Shown: positions 8,637 through 17,141, counted from the first letter of the stretch. The stretch is DNA of 55,814 bases from Streptomyces chilikensis (GCF_001642695.1 NZ_LWCC02000005.1:4169917-4225730), one strand, 5' to 3'. Numbers and translations are program-made. Notes: generated by a model from the letters alone, not told the origin.

Positions 8637-9188
8637 TCAGTCCGCCGCGGCCTCACGCAGCCGGGCGTACTCCTCGGCCATGGTCGTCAGGGTCCAGTGG
8701 GCGTTCAGACCGCTCGGGTTGGGCAGCACCCACACCCTGGTGCCGCCGCCCATCACCCGCTCCTGCGGGCCCACCGCCGCCTTCCGGTCGCCGAACGCGG
8801 CCCGGTACGCCGTGATGCCCAGGACGGCCAGCCAGCGCGGCCGCAGCAGCTCCGTCTTGGCCTCGAGGATCCGGCCGCCCTCCAGGTACTCCTCACCGGT
8901 CAGCTCGTCGGCCCGCGCGGTCGCCCGCTCCACCACGTTGGTGATGCCGAGCCCGAACGACAGCAGCTCCCGCTGCTCCGAGGGGTCGAGCTGCCGGGGG
9001 GTGAAGCCGGACCGGTGCAGCACGGGCCAGAAGCGGTTGCCGGGCCGGGCGAAGTGGTGCCCGGTGGCGGCCGTCATCAGCCCCGGGTTGATCCCGCAGA
9101 ACAGCACGCGCAGACCGTCCGCGACCACATCGGGGACGATGCGGTCGCGAGCGGCCTCCAGCTCCTCACGGGTGAAGCGCGGTGTCAT
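8637..9188 (-). CDS. mug: G/U mismatch-specific DNA glycosylase (Mug/TDG family)
   Basis: A 183-residue uracil-DNA glycosylase-superfamily enzyme that removes U or T opposite G. The catalytic motif GINPG lies at about residues 32-36 and the substrate-binding motif PNPSGLNAH near residue 156; length fits the Mug family. It lies 33 bp downstream of purB on the same strand and is probably cotranscribed with it from the purB promoter. Confidence 0.92.
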   Translation of the reverse strand: MTPRFTREELEAARDRIVPDVVADGLRVLFCGINPGLMTAATGHHFARPGNRFWPVLHRSGFTPRQLDPSEQRELLSFGLGITNVVERATARADELTGEEYLEGGRILEAKTELLRPRWLAVLGITAYRAAFGDRKAAVGPQERVMGGGTRVWVLPNPSGLNAHWTLTTMAEEYARLREAAAD

Positions 9189-9221
9189 CGCCGTCGTGTC
9201 GTCCTCGTGCCCGTCGCCGGG

Positions 9222-10661
9222 TCAGAGGATCGCCCCGGGGGTGTACGCCGCGGCCTGCGGGTGCCGCTTCACGATCTCCTCCACCCGGGCGACCACCGCA
9301 CCGACCTGGTCGGCGGCCGCGCCCGTGAAGGACAGCTTGTCCGCCATCAGGGCGTCCAGCGCCGCGCGGTCCAGCGGAACGCGCTCGTCGGCGGCCAGCC
9401 TGTCCAGCAGTTCGTTGCGCCCGGCCCCCTGCTCGCGCATGGCGAGGGCGCAGGCCACCGCGTTCTCCTTGATGGCCTCGTGCGCCTCCTCGCGGCCCAC
9501 CCCGGCGCGCACCGAGGCCATCAGCACCTTGGTGGTCGCCAGGAACGGCAGGTAGCGGTCCAGCTCGCGGGCGATCACGGCCGGGAACGCGCCGAACTCG
9601 TCGAGCACGGTCAGGAAGGTCTCCAGCAGGCCGTCCAGCGCGAAGAACGCGTCCGGCAGCGCGACCCGGCGGACCACGGAGCAGGAGACGTCGCCCTCGT
9701 TCCACTGGTCGCCGGCCAGCTCGCCGGTCATCGAGGCGTACCCGCGCAGGATGACCATCAGGCCGTTCACGCGCTCGCAGGAGCGGGTGTTCATCTTGTG
9801 CGGCATCGCCGAGGAGCCGACCTGGCCCGGCTTGAAGCCCTCGGTCACCAGCTCGTGGCCCGCCATCAGGCGGATGGTCTTCGCGAGCGAGGACGGGGCG
9901 GCCGCGAGCTGGACGAGGGCGGTGACGACCTCGTAGTCCAGGGAGCGCGGGTAGACCTGGCCGACCGAGGTGAAGGCCTGGCCGAAGCCCAGGTGGGCGG
10001 CGATGCGGTCCTCGAGTTCGGCGAGCTTGCCGGCGTCGCCGCCGAGCAGGTCCAGCATGTCCTGGGCGGTGCCGACCGGGCCCTTGATGCCGCGCAGCGG
10101 GTAGCGGCCGAGCAGCTCCTCCAGGCGGGAGTACGCCACCAGCATCTCGTCCGCGGCGGTGGCGAAGCGCTTGCCGAGGGTGGTGGCCTGGGCGGCCACG
10201 TTGTGCGAACGGCCGGCCATCACCAGCTCGCCGTACTCGGCGGAGAGCCGGCCGAGGCGGGCCAGCACCGCGACGACGCGGTCGCGGACCAGCTCCAGGG
10301 AGAGGCGGATCTGGAGCTGCTCGACGTTCTCCGTCAGGTCCCGGGAGGTCATCCCCTTGTGGACCTGCTCGTGGCCGGCGAGGTCGTTGAACTCCTCGAT
10401 GCGGGCCTTCACGTCGTGCCGGGTGACCTTCTCGCGCTCGGCGACGGAACCGAGGTCGACCTGGTCGAGCACGCGCTCGTAGTCGGCGAGGGCCGCCTCC
10501 GGCACCTCGATCCCGAGGTCCTTCTGGGCCCGGAGCACGGCGAGCCAGAGCCGGCGCTCCAGCTTGACCTTTTCCTCGGGGGACCAGAGCGTGGCGAGCT
10601 CGGTGGAGGCGTAGCGTCCGGCGAGGACGTTCGGAATGCGGGGCTTGGCGGGAGAAGTCAC
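9222..10661 (-). CDS. purB: Adenylosuccinate lyase
   Basis: A 479-residue fumarase/aspartase-superfamily enzyme that releases fumarate from SAICAR and from adenylosuccinate in purine and AMP synthesis; homotetrameric and cytoplasmic. The superfamily signature GSSAMPHKMNTRS lies near residue 280, and SHNVAAQATTLGKR with conserved His/Thr lies near 153-166. The start is GTG 10661. TAGAAT ends eight bases before the GTG and no Shine-Dalgarno is present, which suggests a leaderless transcript. mug follows 33 bp downstream. Confidence 0.95.
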   Translation of the reverse strand: MTSPAKPRIPNVLAGRYASTELATLWSPEEKVKLERRLWLAVLRAQKDLGIEVPEAALADYERVLDQVDLGSVAEREKVTRHDVKARIEEFNDLAGHEQVHKGMTSRDLTENVEQLQIRLSLELVRDRVVAVLARLGRLSAEYGELVMAGRSHNVAAQATTLGKRFATAADEMLVAYSRLEELLGRYPLRGIKGPVGTAQDMLDLLGGDAGKLAELEDRIAAHLGFGQAFTSVGQVYPRSLDYEVVTALVQLAAAPSSLAKTIRLMAGHELVTEGFKPGQVGSSAMPHKMNTRSCERVNGLMVILRGYASMTGELAGDQWNEGDVSCSVVRRVALPDAFFALDGLLETFLTVLDEFGAFPAVIARELDRYLPFLATTKVLMASVRAGVGREEAHEAIKENAVACALAMREQGAGRNELLDRLAADERVPLDRAALDALMADKLSFTGAAADQVGAVVARVEEIVKRHPQAAAYTPGAIL

Positions 10662-10670
10662 GTGACCGGA

Positions 10671-10676
10671 TTCTAC
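10671..10676 (-). promoter_or_regulatory. purB -10 hexamer, leaderless transcript
   Basis: On the minus strand TAGAAT is followed by eight bases and then the GTG start of purB. The spacing puts the transcription start at or next to the initiation codon, the usual geometry of leaderless actinobacterial messages. Confidence 0.55.
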
Positions 10677-10743
10677 TGTTCGTTCGTGCAGGTCGACGCC
10701 GCGGCCCCGTTCGTCGGATCCTCCAGGCGGCCGCCCGGGGCCG

Positions 10744-11730
10744 TCACGCCCGCTCCACCGGAGTGCGCGGATCGATCAGTCCCTCGCCGAGCAGATCGGA
10801 CCAGAGCCCCTCCGGGACCCGCTTCCCGAACGCGGCCACGTCGGCGCGCACCTCGTCCGCGGAGCGCATGCCCACCACGATGCCCGCGACCGCCGGGTGG
10901 AGCAGCGGGAAGGCCATCGCGGCCTCCGGGAGGGTCACGCCGTGGGACTCGCAGACGTCGGCGAGGCGGTGGGCGCGGCGCAGGACCTCCGGAGAGGCGA
11001 CGGCGTAGTCGAAGAAGGCCCCGGGAGCGGGGCGCGGGGTCGAGAGCAGGCCGGAGTTGAAGACGGAGGCGGCCAGGAGGGAGACGCCGCGTTCGGTGCA
11101 GGCGGGCAGCAGGCCGTCCAGCGCGCGCTGGTCGAGGAGGGTGTAGCGGCCGGAGAGCATCACCACGTCGACCTCGTGCTCCCGGACCAGCCGGGTGAGC
11201 AGGGCGGTGTCGTGCATCCCGGCCCCGACGGCGCCCACCACGCCCTGCGCGCGCAGTTCGGCCAGCGCGGGGAAACCGGTGCGCAGAGCGGCCTCGAAGT
11301 GGTTCTCGGCGTCGTGCAGGAACAGCACGTCGACGCGGTCGACGCCCATCCGCGCGAGCGACTCCTCGACGCAGCGCAGCACGCCGTCGCGGGAGAAGTC
11401 CCACTGCCGGCGGTGCGTGGCCGGCACCTCGAAGCTCTCGTCGACCCGGCCGGCCGGGTCCTGGGGCGTCAGGAGCCGGCCGACCTTGGTGGAGAGGGTG
11501 AAGCCGTCGCGGGGGCGGCCGCGGAGGAAGTCGCCCAGGCGGCGCTCGGCGTGGCCGATGCCGTAGTGCGGGGCGGTGTCGAAGAAGCGGATCCCGTGGT
11601 CCCAGGCGGCGGCCAGGGCGCCGGCGGCGGTCTCGTCGTCCAGCGGCCGGTAGAGCCCGCCGAGCGGCCCGCTCCCGAAGCCGAGTTCGGTCACCTCGAC
11701 GGTGGTGCGTCCGAGCCGACGGGTCCTCAT
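10744..11730 (-). CDS. Aldo/keto reductase
   Basis: A 328-residue NAD(P)H-dependent (alpha/beta)8 oxidoreductase. The catalytic tetrad is readable: Asp and Tyr in FFDTAPHYGIGHAE (about 50-63), Lys in LSTKVGR and His in LFLHDAE. The sequence type is that of the D-threo-aldose 1-dehydrogenase/L-fucose dehydrogenase branch, so sugar oxidation is possible but not shown. A GGAGGGGAG stretch precedes the ATG at 11730. Monocistronic between purB and the SGNH hydrolase. Confidence 0.9.
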   Translation of the reverse strand: MRTRRLGRTTVEVTELGFGSGPLGGLYRPLDDETAAGALAAAWDHGIRFFDTAPHYGIGHAERRLGDFLRGRPRDGFTLSTKVGRLLTPQDPAGRVDESFEVPATHRRQWDFSRDGVLRCVEESLARMGVDRVDVLFLHDAENHFEAALRTGFPALAELRAQGVVGAVGAGMHDTALLTRLVREHEVDVVMLSGRYTLLDQRALDGLLPACTERGVSLLAASVFNSGLLSTPRPAPGAFFDYAVASPEVLRRAHRLADVCESHGVTLPEAAMAFPLLHPAVAGIVVGMRSADEVRADVAAFGKRVPEGLWSDLLGEGLIDPRTPVERA

Positions 11731-11872
11731 GCGGCTGCTCCCCTCCGTGCGCCCGGTGCTGTTCCCGCGCTGCGGACAACCGTACCCGGCGGATCCCCCC
11801 GCGATGCCGGGCCGGACGCGCCGCCCGCACCGGCCCTCGGCCCGGCGCGGTGCCGGCGGCCGGGCGCGGGGA

Positions 11873-12655
11873 CTACTCGAACGGCAGCAGGTCCGCGCGC
11901 TTGGGGAGCAGGCCGTCGCCGGAGGAGCGGCCGGTGAGGCGGCGGACGATCCAGGGCAGGAGGTGGACGCGGGCGAAGCGGGCGTCCGCGATCCGGCGGC
12001 GCAGCCACGGGTCCGGCGGCGTCGCCGGCATCGGCACGTGCCAGTGGTGGTCCTCCGGGTCGTACCCGAGCCCCTGCCACACCGCCTCGGCCACCCGCCG
12101 GTGCCCTTCGTGCGCCAGGTGGATCCGGTCCACGTCCCACACCCGCGGGTCGGCCAGCGACGGCGCCCCGTACAGGTCGATCAGCACCGCCCCGTGCCGC
12201 GCCGCCAGCGAGTCGAGGCTCTCGAAGAGGGCCTCCATCCGCGGCCGGAAGCGTTCCATCACCGGCCCCTGCCGCCCGGGGCTGCGCATCAGCACCAGCT
12301 GCTTGCAGGCCGGGGCGAGCCGCTCGACGGCCTCCTCCAGCAGACCCGTCACGCGCCCCATGTCGCAGTTGGGGCGCATCGCGTCGTTGAGCCCGCCGAC
12401 GAGGGTGATCACGTCGGCGCCCATCTCCGCGGCGAGCCCCACCTGTTCGTCGACGATCTGGCCGATCAGCTTGCCGCGGATCGCCAGGTTGGCGTACCGG
12501 AAACCGGGGGCGCGGGCGGCCATCCGGGCCGCGAGGAGGTCGGCCCAGCCGCGGTAGGTGCCGTCGGGGAGGAGGTCCGACATGCCCTCGGTGAAGGAGT
12601 CGCCGAGGGCGACCAGGCTGCTGTACGTGGGAGCGGAATTCTTCTGCGTCTGCAT
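11873..12655 (-). CDS. SGNH/GDSL-family hydrolase
   Basis: A 260-residue serine esterase/lipase-like protein. Block I is VALGDSFTEG (about residues 15-24) with the nucleophile Ser; block III is LVGGLNDAMRP with the Asn; block V is DRIHLAHEG with the catalytic Asp and His. There is no signal peptide, so it is probably cytoplasmic, unlike secreted GDSL lipases. Substrate is unknown. A TACGAT hexamer lies ten bases before the ATG and there is no Shine-Dalgarno, so the 5' leader is probably very short. Confidence 0.9.
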   Translation of the reverse strand: MQTQKNSAPTYSSLVALGDSFTEGMSDLLPDGTYRGWADLLAARMAARAPGFRYANLAIRGKLIGQIVDEQVGLAAEMGADVITLVGGLNDAMRPNCDMGRVTGLLEEAVERLAPACKQLVLMRSPGRQGPVMERFRPRMEALFESLDSLAARHGAVLIDLYGAPSLADPRVWDVDRIHLAHEGHRRVAEAVWQGLGYDPEDHHWHVPMPATPPDPWLRRRIADARFARVHLLPWIVRRLTGRSSGDGLLPKRADLLPFE

Positions 12656-12723
12656 GGCGGGAAGAATCGTATCGCCGTCACATACCGCTCAGTCGGTCGC
12701 CCTCGGTGGGAACGGCGGCGTCC

Positions 12724-13740
12724 TCAGGGCGCGGGCTGGCCGAACAGCTCCCGCAGCACGTCCTCCATGGTGACCAGCCCCGTCAGCCGCCCGTCGGAGC
12801 CCAGCACCGCCGCGAGGTGGGTGCGGCTGCCGCGCAGCGCGGTCAGCACGTCGTCCAGCGGGGTGTTCTCCCGGACCCGGGCGATGGGCCGCATGTTCTG
12901 CACCCGGAACGGCAGGTCGCGCGGCATGACGTCCAGCGCATCCTTGACGTGCAGGTAGCCGATGATGCGCCGCTCGTCGTCCACCACCGGGAACCGGGAG
13001 AACCCGGTCTCCGCGGAGAGGGCCTCCAGCTGGGCCGGGGTGACGCCCAGGGAGACGTAGCGCACCTTCTCCAGGGGCAGCAGGACCTCGCCCACCGGGC
13101 GGCGGCCCAGCTCCAGCGCGTCGTTGAGCCGCTCCCGGGCCCGGTCGTCGATGAGTCCGGCCTCCCCGGAGTCCTTCACCATCTGCGCCAGTTCGGCGTC
13201 CGAGAAGGACGCCGTGACCTCGTCCTTCGGCTCCACCTTGATCAGCTTCAGCAGGGCGTTGGCGAAGGCGTTGACGGTGAAGATCACCGGCCGGAACGCC
13301 TTGGCGAAGGCCACCAGCGGCGGGCCGAGCAGCAGCGCGGTCCGCACCGGTTCCGCCAGCGCCACGTTCTTCGGCACCATCTCGCCCAGCAGCATGTGCA
13401 GGTAGGTGGCCAGGCCCAGCGCGATCACGAAGGAGATCGCGTGGCCCGCGCCGGACGGCACGCCCACGGCGTGGAACAGCGGCTCCAGCAGGTGGGCGAT
13501 GGCCGGCTCGGCGACCACGCCGAGGACCAGGGTCGACAGCGTGATGCCGAGCTGCGCGGCGGCCATCAGGGCGGAGACGTGCTCCAGACCCCACAGCACG
13601 CGGCCGGCGCGGCGGTCGCCCTCCTCGGCGTGCGGCTCGATCTGACTGCGGCGGACCGAGATCATGGCGAACTCGGCACCGACGAAGAACGCGTTGAGCA
13701 CCAGCGTCAGCAGACCGATCAGCAGTTGTACGGCGGTCAT
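12724..13740 (-). CDS. CNNM/HlyC-CorC family membrane protein with CBS pair (short form)
   Basis: A 338-residue protein with an N-terminal DUF21 (CNNM) transmembrane domain (FFVGAEFAMISVRRSQI near residue 20; about four membrane segments to residue 190), then two CBS domains (about 205-330) that bind adenine nucleotides. It stops after the CBS pair and lacks the C-terminal CorC_HlyC domain of its longer neighbour. CNNM proteins are implicated in Mg2+/divalent cation export. Its ATG (13740-13738) overlaps the stop of the upstream paralogue by four bases, so the two are translationally coupled and may form a heterodimer (inference). Confidence 0.92.
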   Translation of the reverse strand: MTAVQLLIGLLTLVLNAFFVGAEFAMISVRRSQIEPHAEEGDRRAGRVLWGLEHVSALMAAAQLGITLSTLVLGVVAEPAIAHLLEPLFHAVGVPSGAGHAISFVIALGLATYLHMLLGEMVPKNVALAEPVRTALLLGPPLVAFAKAFRPVIFTVNAFANALLKLIKVEPKDEVTASFSDAELAQMVKDSGEAGLIDDRARERLNDALELGRRPVGEVLLPLEKVRYVSLGVTPAQLEALSAETGFSRFPVVDDERRIIGYLHVKDALDVMPRDLPFRVQNMRPIARVRENTPLDDVLTALRGSRTHLAAVLGSDGRLTGLVTMEDVLRELFGQPAP

Positions 13741-15086
13741 CGGGTCGCTCCCCGTCCCTTCTCGGCCTCCGCGGCGACACCGGCCGGCGGGGCGGTCAGC
13801 AGGACGCGGGCGGCCCGGTGGCCGGAGGCGTCCAGCACTTCGACCCGCCAGCCGGCGATCTCCACGACGTCCCCGACGGCCGGTATCCGGCCCAGGGCGG
13901 TGGCGACCAGGCCGGCCATCGTCTCGTACGGGCCGTCCGGGGCGCGCAGGCCGATCCGGGCGAGCCGGTCGGTGCGGGCGGCGCCGTCGGCGTTGTAGAC
14001 CGCGCGGCCGTCGGCGTCGGTGCCGGCCGGCGCGAGATCGGGCGTCTCGAACGGGTCGTGCTCGTCGTGGACCTCGCCCACGACCTCCTCGACGATGTCC
14101 TCGAGCGTCACCACGCCCGCGGTGCCGCCGTACTCGTCGATCACCACGGCCATGGTGCGCCCGCCGGACAGCCGGTCCAGCAGCCGTTCGACGGTCAGCG
14201 ACTCGGGCACCAGCAGCGGCTCGCGCAGCAGCTCGGCGACGTGCACCCGGGCCCGCCGCTCGGCGGGCAGCGCCAGCACGTCCTTGATGTGCACCGTGCC
14301 GACCACCCGGTCCAGGTTCCCCCGGTACACCGGGAAACGGGACAGGCCGGTGGCGCGCGTCGCGTTGGCGACGTCCTCGCAGGTCGCCTGGGCGTCCAGG
14401 GCGACCACCTGGACGCGCGGGGTCATCACGTTCTCCGCGGTCAGCTCGGCCAGGTTGAGCGTGCGGACGAACAGCTCGGCGGTGTCCGGCTCCAGCGCCC
14501 CCTGCTTGGCGGAGTGGCGGGCCAGCGCCGCGAGCTCCTGCGGGCCGCGCGCGGAGGCCAGCTCCTCGGCGGGCTCCAGCCCCATCCGGCGCACCACCCG
14601 GTTGGCGGTGTTGTTGAGGTGGGTGATGAACGGCCCGAAGACCGCGCTGAACACGCGTTGCGGCGTGGCCACCTTCCGGGCCACCGCCAGCGGCGCGCTG
14701 ATCGCCCAGTTCTTCGGGACCAGCTCGCCGACGACCATCAGGAAGACCGTCGACAGGGCGGTGCCGAGCACCAGGGCCACCGAACTCGCGGTGGTCTCCG
14801 ACAGGCCGATCGCGCCCAGCGGGCCGGAGATCAGGGAGGCGATGGACGGCTCGGCGAGCATGCCGACCACCAGGTTGGTGACGGTGATGCCGAGCTGGGC
14901 GCCGGAGAGCTGGAAGGTCAGGCCGCGGACGGCCTTCAGGGCGCTCTCCGCGCCCCGGTCGCCCTTCTCGGCCGCGCGCTCCAGCTCGGCGCGTTCGACC
15001 GTGGTCAGGGAGAACTCCGCCGCCACGAACGCGCCGCAGCACAGCGACAGCAGAACGGCGAGCAGCAGGAGGAGCAGCTCGGTCAT
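13737..15086 (-). CDS. CNNM/HlyC-CorC family membrane protein (full-length)
   Basis: A 449-residue paralogue of the next gene. DUF21 membrane domain at about residues 1-190 (FVAAEFSLTTVERAEL near 20), CBS pair at about 205-330 (DEYGGTAGVVTLEDIVEEVV), CorC_HlyC domain at about 345-430. The family moves or regulates Mg2+/Co2+; older annotation as hemolysin is historical. It is the first gene of a two-gene unit coupled by an ATGA overlap. A possible 24-codon leader frame overlaps its start. Confidence 0.92.
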   Translation of the reverse strand: MTELLLLLLAVLLSLCCGAFVAAEFSLTTVERAELERAAEKGDRGAESALKAVRGLTFQLSGAQLGITVTNLVVGMLAEPSIASLISGPLGAIGLSETTASSVALVLGTALSTVFLMVVGELVPKNWAISAPLAVARKVATPQRVFSAVFGPFITHLNNTANRVVRRMGLEPAEELASARGPQELAALARHSAKQGALEPDTAELFVRTLNLAELTAENVMTPRVQVVALDAQATCEDVANATRATGLSRFPVYRGNLDRVVGTVHIKDVLALPAERRARVHVAELLREPLLVPESLTVERLLDRLSGGRTMAVVIDEYGGTAGVVTLEDIVEEVVGEVHDEHDPFETPDLAPAGTDADGRAVYNADGAARTDRLARIGLRAPDGPYETMAGLVATALGRIPAVGDVVEIAGWRVEVLDASGHRAARVLLTAPPAGVAAEAEKGRGATR

Positions 15087-15157
15087 CGGGTCGCCTCCCG
15101 CTGACCGGGAGGGGCGGAGGACACGGAGGAGGAGCTGCTACTGGGAGGCTCGCCCAT
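15083..15157 (-). CDS. Possible 24-residue leader peptide before the CNNM pair
   Basis: An ATG at 15157 opens a frame coding for a Ser-rich peptide (MGEPPSSSSSSVSSAPPGQR...) whose TGA overlaps the ATG of the CNNM gene by four bases. The ATGA arrangement would suit translational coupling, but there is no convincing ribosome site and I know no homologue. It may equally be untranslated leader. Confidence 0.2.
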   Translation of the reverse strand: MGEPPSSSSSSVSSAPPGQREATR

Positions 15158-15310
15158 GGGCGGACGCTCACACACCTTTCGAGAGAATGCCAGGATCACC
15201 GTGGTCGGTGACACCCCCAGAGTAAAGGACGGGCAAAGTGGCCCGCGGACGGGGCCGTGACCCGGAAACGAGTACCCCCTGGGCGGCGCGGCATGGGGTG
15301 CGCGAGGAGG

Positions 15311-15360
15311 GAAAAGCCGCCCCGGTGCCGCCGGCGGACGGGCCGGCGGCACCGGGGCGG
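15311..15360 (-). terminator. Intrinsic terminator of the NlpC/P60 gene
   Basis: Two perfectly complementary 18-base arms, 15317-15334 and 15343-15360, enclose an 8-base loop. On the minus strand the hairpin is followed at once by CTTTTC, a genuine U-rich tract that is rare at this GC content. It lies 22 bp past the NlpC/P60 stop. Confidence 0.8.
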
Positions 15361-15382
15361 ACGGACGTCGGGCCGCCGCGGG

Positions 15383-15856
15383 TCAGCGCACCCGCCCGTA
15401 CCAGACGCTCCGGGTCCAGATCCTCTGCAGCCGCACCACGTCACCGCTCTTGGGCGCGTGCCAGAGCTTCCCCGAGCCGGCGTAGATCCCCACGTGGTAC
15501 ACCCGGGACCCCGAGTGGAAGAAGACCAGGTCGCCCGGCCTGCGCTTGGCCGCGGAGACGCGGGTGGTCCGGTTGTACTGCTGCGCCGCCGTGCGGGGCA
15601 GGGCCTTGCCGGCCTTCCTGAACGAGTAGAGGGTCAGTCCCGAGCAGTCGAACGCGTGGGGACCGGTGGCGCCGTACCGGTAGGGGGTCCCCTTCTTGGA
15701 GGCCGCCACCTTGAGGGCCTTGGAGCCCGCGGTGGCCGCCTGGGCCTCGGCGGCGAGGCCGGGGACCACGATGCCGCCTCCGAACGCGGCGAAGGTCAGG
15801 ACCGAGGCCGTGCCGGCCCGGGTCAGCAGGGACGGGACGCGATTGAGCACGGTCAT
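15383..15856 (-). CDS. Secreted NlpC/P60 cell-wall hydrolase (C40 family)
   Basis: A 157-residue exported peptidoglycan endopeptidase. The N-terminus has a signal peptide (basic start, hydrophobic stretch around residues 14-35, cleavage after AEAQA). The NlpC/P60 domain fills the rest: catalytic Cys in HAFDCSGLT, His in VYHVGIYAG and a third polar residue in LWHAPKSGD. A TTG two codons upstream is possible, but GAAGGG six bases before the ATG at 15856 favours the shorter form. The gene follows a c-di-AMP riboswitch, a common arrangement for wall hydrolases in Streptomyces, and ends at a strong terminator. Confidence 0.93.
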   Translation of the reverse strand: MTVLNRVPSLLTRAGTASVLTFAAFGGGIVVPGLAAEAQAATAGSKALKVAASKKGTPYRYGATGPHAFDCSGLTLYSFRKAGKALPRTAAQQYNRTTRVSAAKRRPGDLVFFHSGSRVYHVGIYAGSGKLWHAPKSGDVVRLQRIWTRSVWYGRVR

Positions 15857-15874
15857 GCACAACCCTTCGACAGC

Positions 15875-16049
15875 CGCCTGTGAAGGATGACCTGTCGGAT
15901 TCGGGCCGCGAAGTAGCCCGGCCGCCGTGCGGCGGCTTCACCCCAAGGACCGTCCGGAACGAGTTCCGGCGGCCCGCCGTGCTCGGGTCCTCCACTCCTG
16001 CCGATCCACTCCTGTCGACCCGTCGCCCGGCCGGCGGCAGGATTCGGCG
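15875..16049 (-). promoter_or_regulatory. ydaO-yuaA (c-di-AMP) riboswitch
   Basis: Read on the minus strand, the leader contains the conserved ydaO blocks in order: CGAATCCTGCCG, then GGCAGGAGTGGAGGACCCGAG, then TTGGGGTGAAGCCGCC, then CGGCCCGAATCCGACAGGTC and CTTCACAGGCGG. These are the landmark segments of Rfam class RF00379, which binds cyclic di-AMP and usually turns expression off when c-di-AMP is high. It ends about 18 nt before the ATG of the NlpC/P60 gene. Boundaries are approximate to about 10 nt. Confidence 0.88.
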
Positions 16050-16304
16050 TCCGCCCGGGCCGCCCCGCCGCGGCGGCGAGGGCTTGTCGTCGGGAGGATC
16101 TTCACGCATCCGGTGCCCGGGATCATCCGCTGACGGCGTGTTGTGGATTTCGTCACCACTGCGCCGTTCGGGTGGACAGGGCGGACGGTGTCCCTCGGTA
16201 ACCACTGCCCGCGAGGCGCTCACCAGGGCAGGAGCGGCCGGCTCCGCCGACCGTCCACACGGCGTGGGCAAATCGGGAGGTCCGGAGGCAGGAGGAGCGT
16301 CTAC

Positions 16305-16350
16305 GCCGAACGACGGTACGCCGTTCGGCCGTCCGGTCCGTTCGGACGGC
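16305..16350. repeat. Two overlapping inverted repeats in the riboswitch-urease intergenic region
   Basis: Arms GCCGAACG (16305-16312) and CGTTCGGC (16322-16329) form one hairpin; GCCGTCC (16328-16334) and GGACGGC (16344-16350) form another, overlapping by two bases, so they are mutually exclusive if folded as RNA. They lie about 165 bp before ureA and 255 bp upstream of the riboswitch. Function unknown; operators are possible. Confidence 0.4.
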
Positions 16351-16441
16351 GGCGCACCGGGGTGGCGGCGGTGCCACGACCGGGGGCACGCGGTGCGCGC
16401 GCCGCCGCACGGCGCGGGCGCGCCCGCCCGCCGCGGCGCCG

Positions 16442-16473
16442 TTAACGCCACCGAAACCCGGCGGCACTAGCCT
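16442..16473 (+). promoter_or_regulatory. GlnR-like box and -10 of the urease operon
   Basis: TTAAC-N6-GAAAC at 16442-16457 fits the GlnR a/b-site consensus gTnAC-N6-GaAAc. TAGCCT at 16468-16473 is a suitable -10, with the box where an activator would replace a poor -35. In S. coelicolor ureA is an established GlnR target, so nitrogen control is expected. Only one a/b pair is seen. Confidence 0.6.
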
Positions 16474-16512
16474 CCTGGGACGCCGCAGGGGGCGAGGGAT
16501 GGAGGGGGCGCC

Positions 16513-16815
16513 GTGCAACTGACTCCGCACGAGCAGGAGAAACTGCTGATCCACGTGGCGGCGGACGTCGCCGGGAGGCGCCGGGCCCGCGGGCTGCGGC
16601 TGAACCACCCGGAGGCCGTCGCCCTGATCGCCTCCCACATCCTCGAGGGTGCCCGCGACGGCCGCACCGTCGCCGAGCTGATGCGGTCCGGCCGCACCGT
16701 CCTCACCCGCGACGACGTCATGGAAGGCGTCCCCGAGATGATCCACGACGTCCAGGTGGAGGCCACCTTCCCGGACGGGACCAAGCTGGTCACCGTCCAC
16801 GACCCGATCGTCTGA
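16513..16815 (+). CDS. ureA: Urease subunit gamma
   Basis: A 100-residue structural subunit, full length for the family. The opening ([19 protein letters not shown]) and the block [11 protein letters not shown] are typical. It forms the (alpha beta gamma)3 nickel urease that splits urea into ammonia and CO2 in the cytoplasm. GTG start with GGAGGGGG five bases before. First gene of ureABCFGD, 14 bp before ureB. Confidence 0.97.
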   Translation: MQLTPHEQEKLLIHVAADVAGRRRARGLRLNHPEAVALIASHILEGARDGRTVAELMRSGRTVLTRDDVMEGVPEMIHDVQVEATFPDGTKLVTVHDPIV

Positions 16816-16829
16816 CGAAGGAGGCCGCC

Positions 16830-17141
16830 GTGATTCCCGGAGAGATCCTCTTCGACGACGCGCCCGTGATCGTGAACGAGGGCCGCGAGGTCACCCGGAT
16901 CACCGTGCTGAACGCCGCCGACCGCCCGGTGCAGGTCGGCTCCCACTACCACTTCGCCGAGGCCAACCCGGGGCTGGAGTTCGACCGGGCCGCCGCGCGC
17001 GGCCGGCGGCTCCACGTCGCGGCGGGCACCGCCGTGCGGTTCGAGCCCGGCATCCCGGTGGAGGTGGAACTCGTGCCGCTGGCCGGGCGCCGCGTGGTGC
17101 CGGGCCTGCGCGGGGAGACCGGAGGTCCGCTCGATGCCTGA
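16830..17141 (+). CDS. ureB: Urease subunit beta
   Basis: A 103-residue beta subunit. Typical motifs are IPGEILFDD at the start, [18 protein letters not shown] (about 30-47) and [12 protein letters not shown] start with GAAGGAGG upstream. It overlaps ureC by eight bases, so the two are translationally coupled. Confidence 0.97.
   Translation: MIPGEILFDDAPVIVNEGREVTRITVLNAADRPVQVGSHYHFAEANPGLEFDRAAARGRRLHVAAGTAVRFEPGIPVEVELVPLAGRRVVPGLRGETGGPLDA

Noticed and set aside
12724-15171. An 815-codon minus-strand frame that seems to fuse both CNNM genes
   Set aside because: The first 480 residues are out-of-frame Arg/Gly noise; the real second gene begins at the ATG at 13740.
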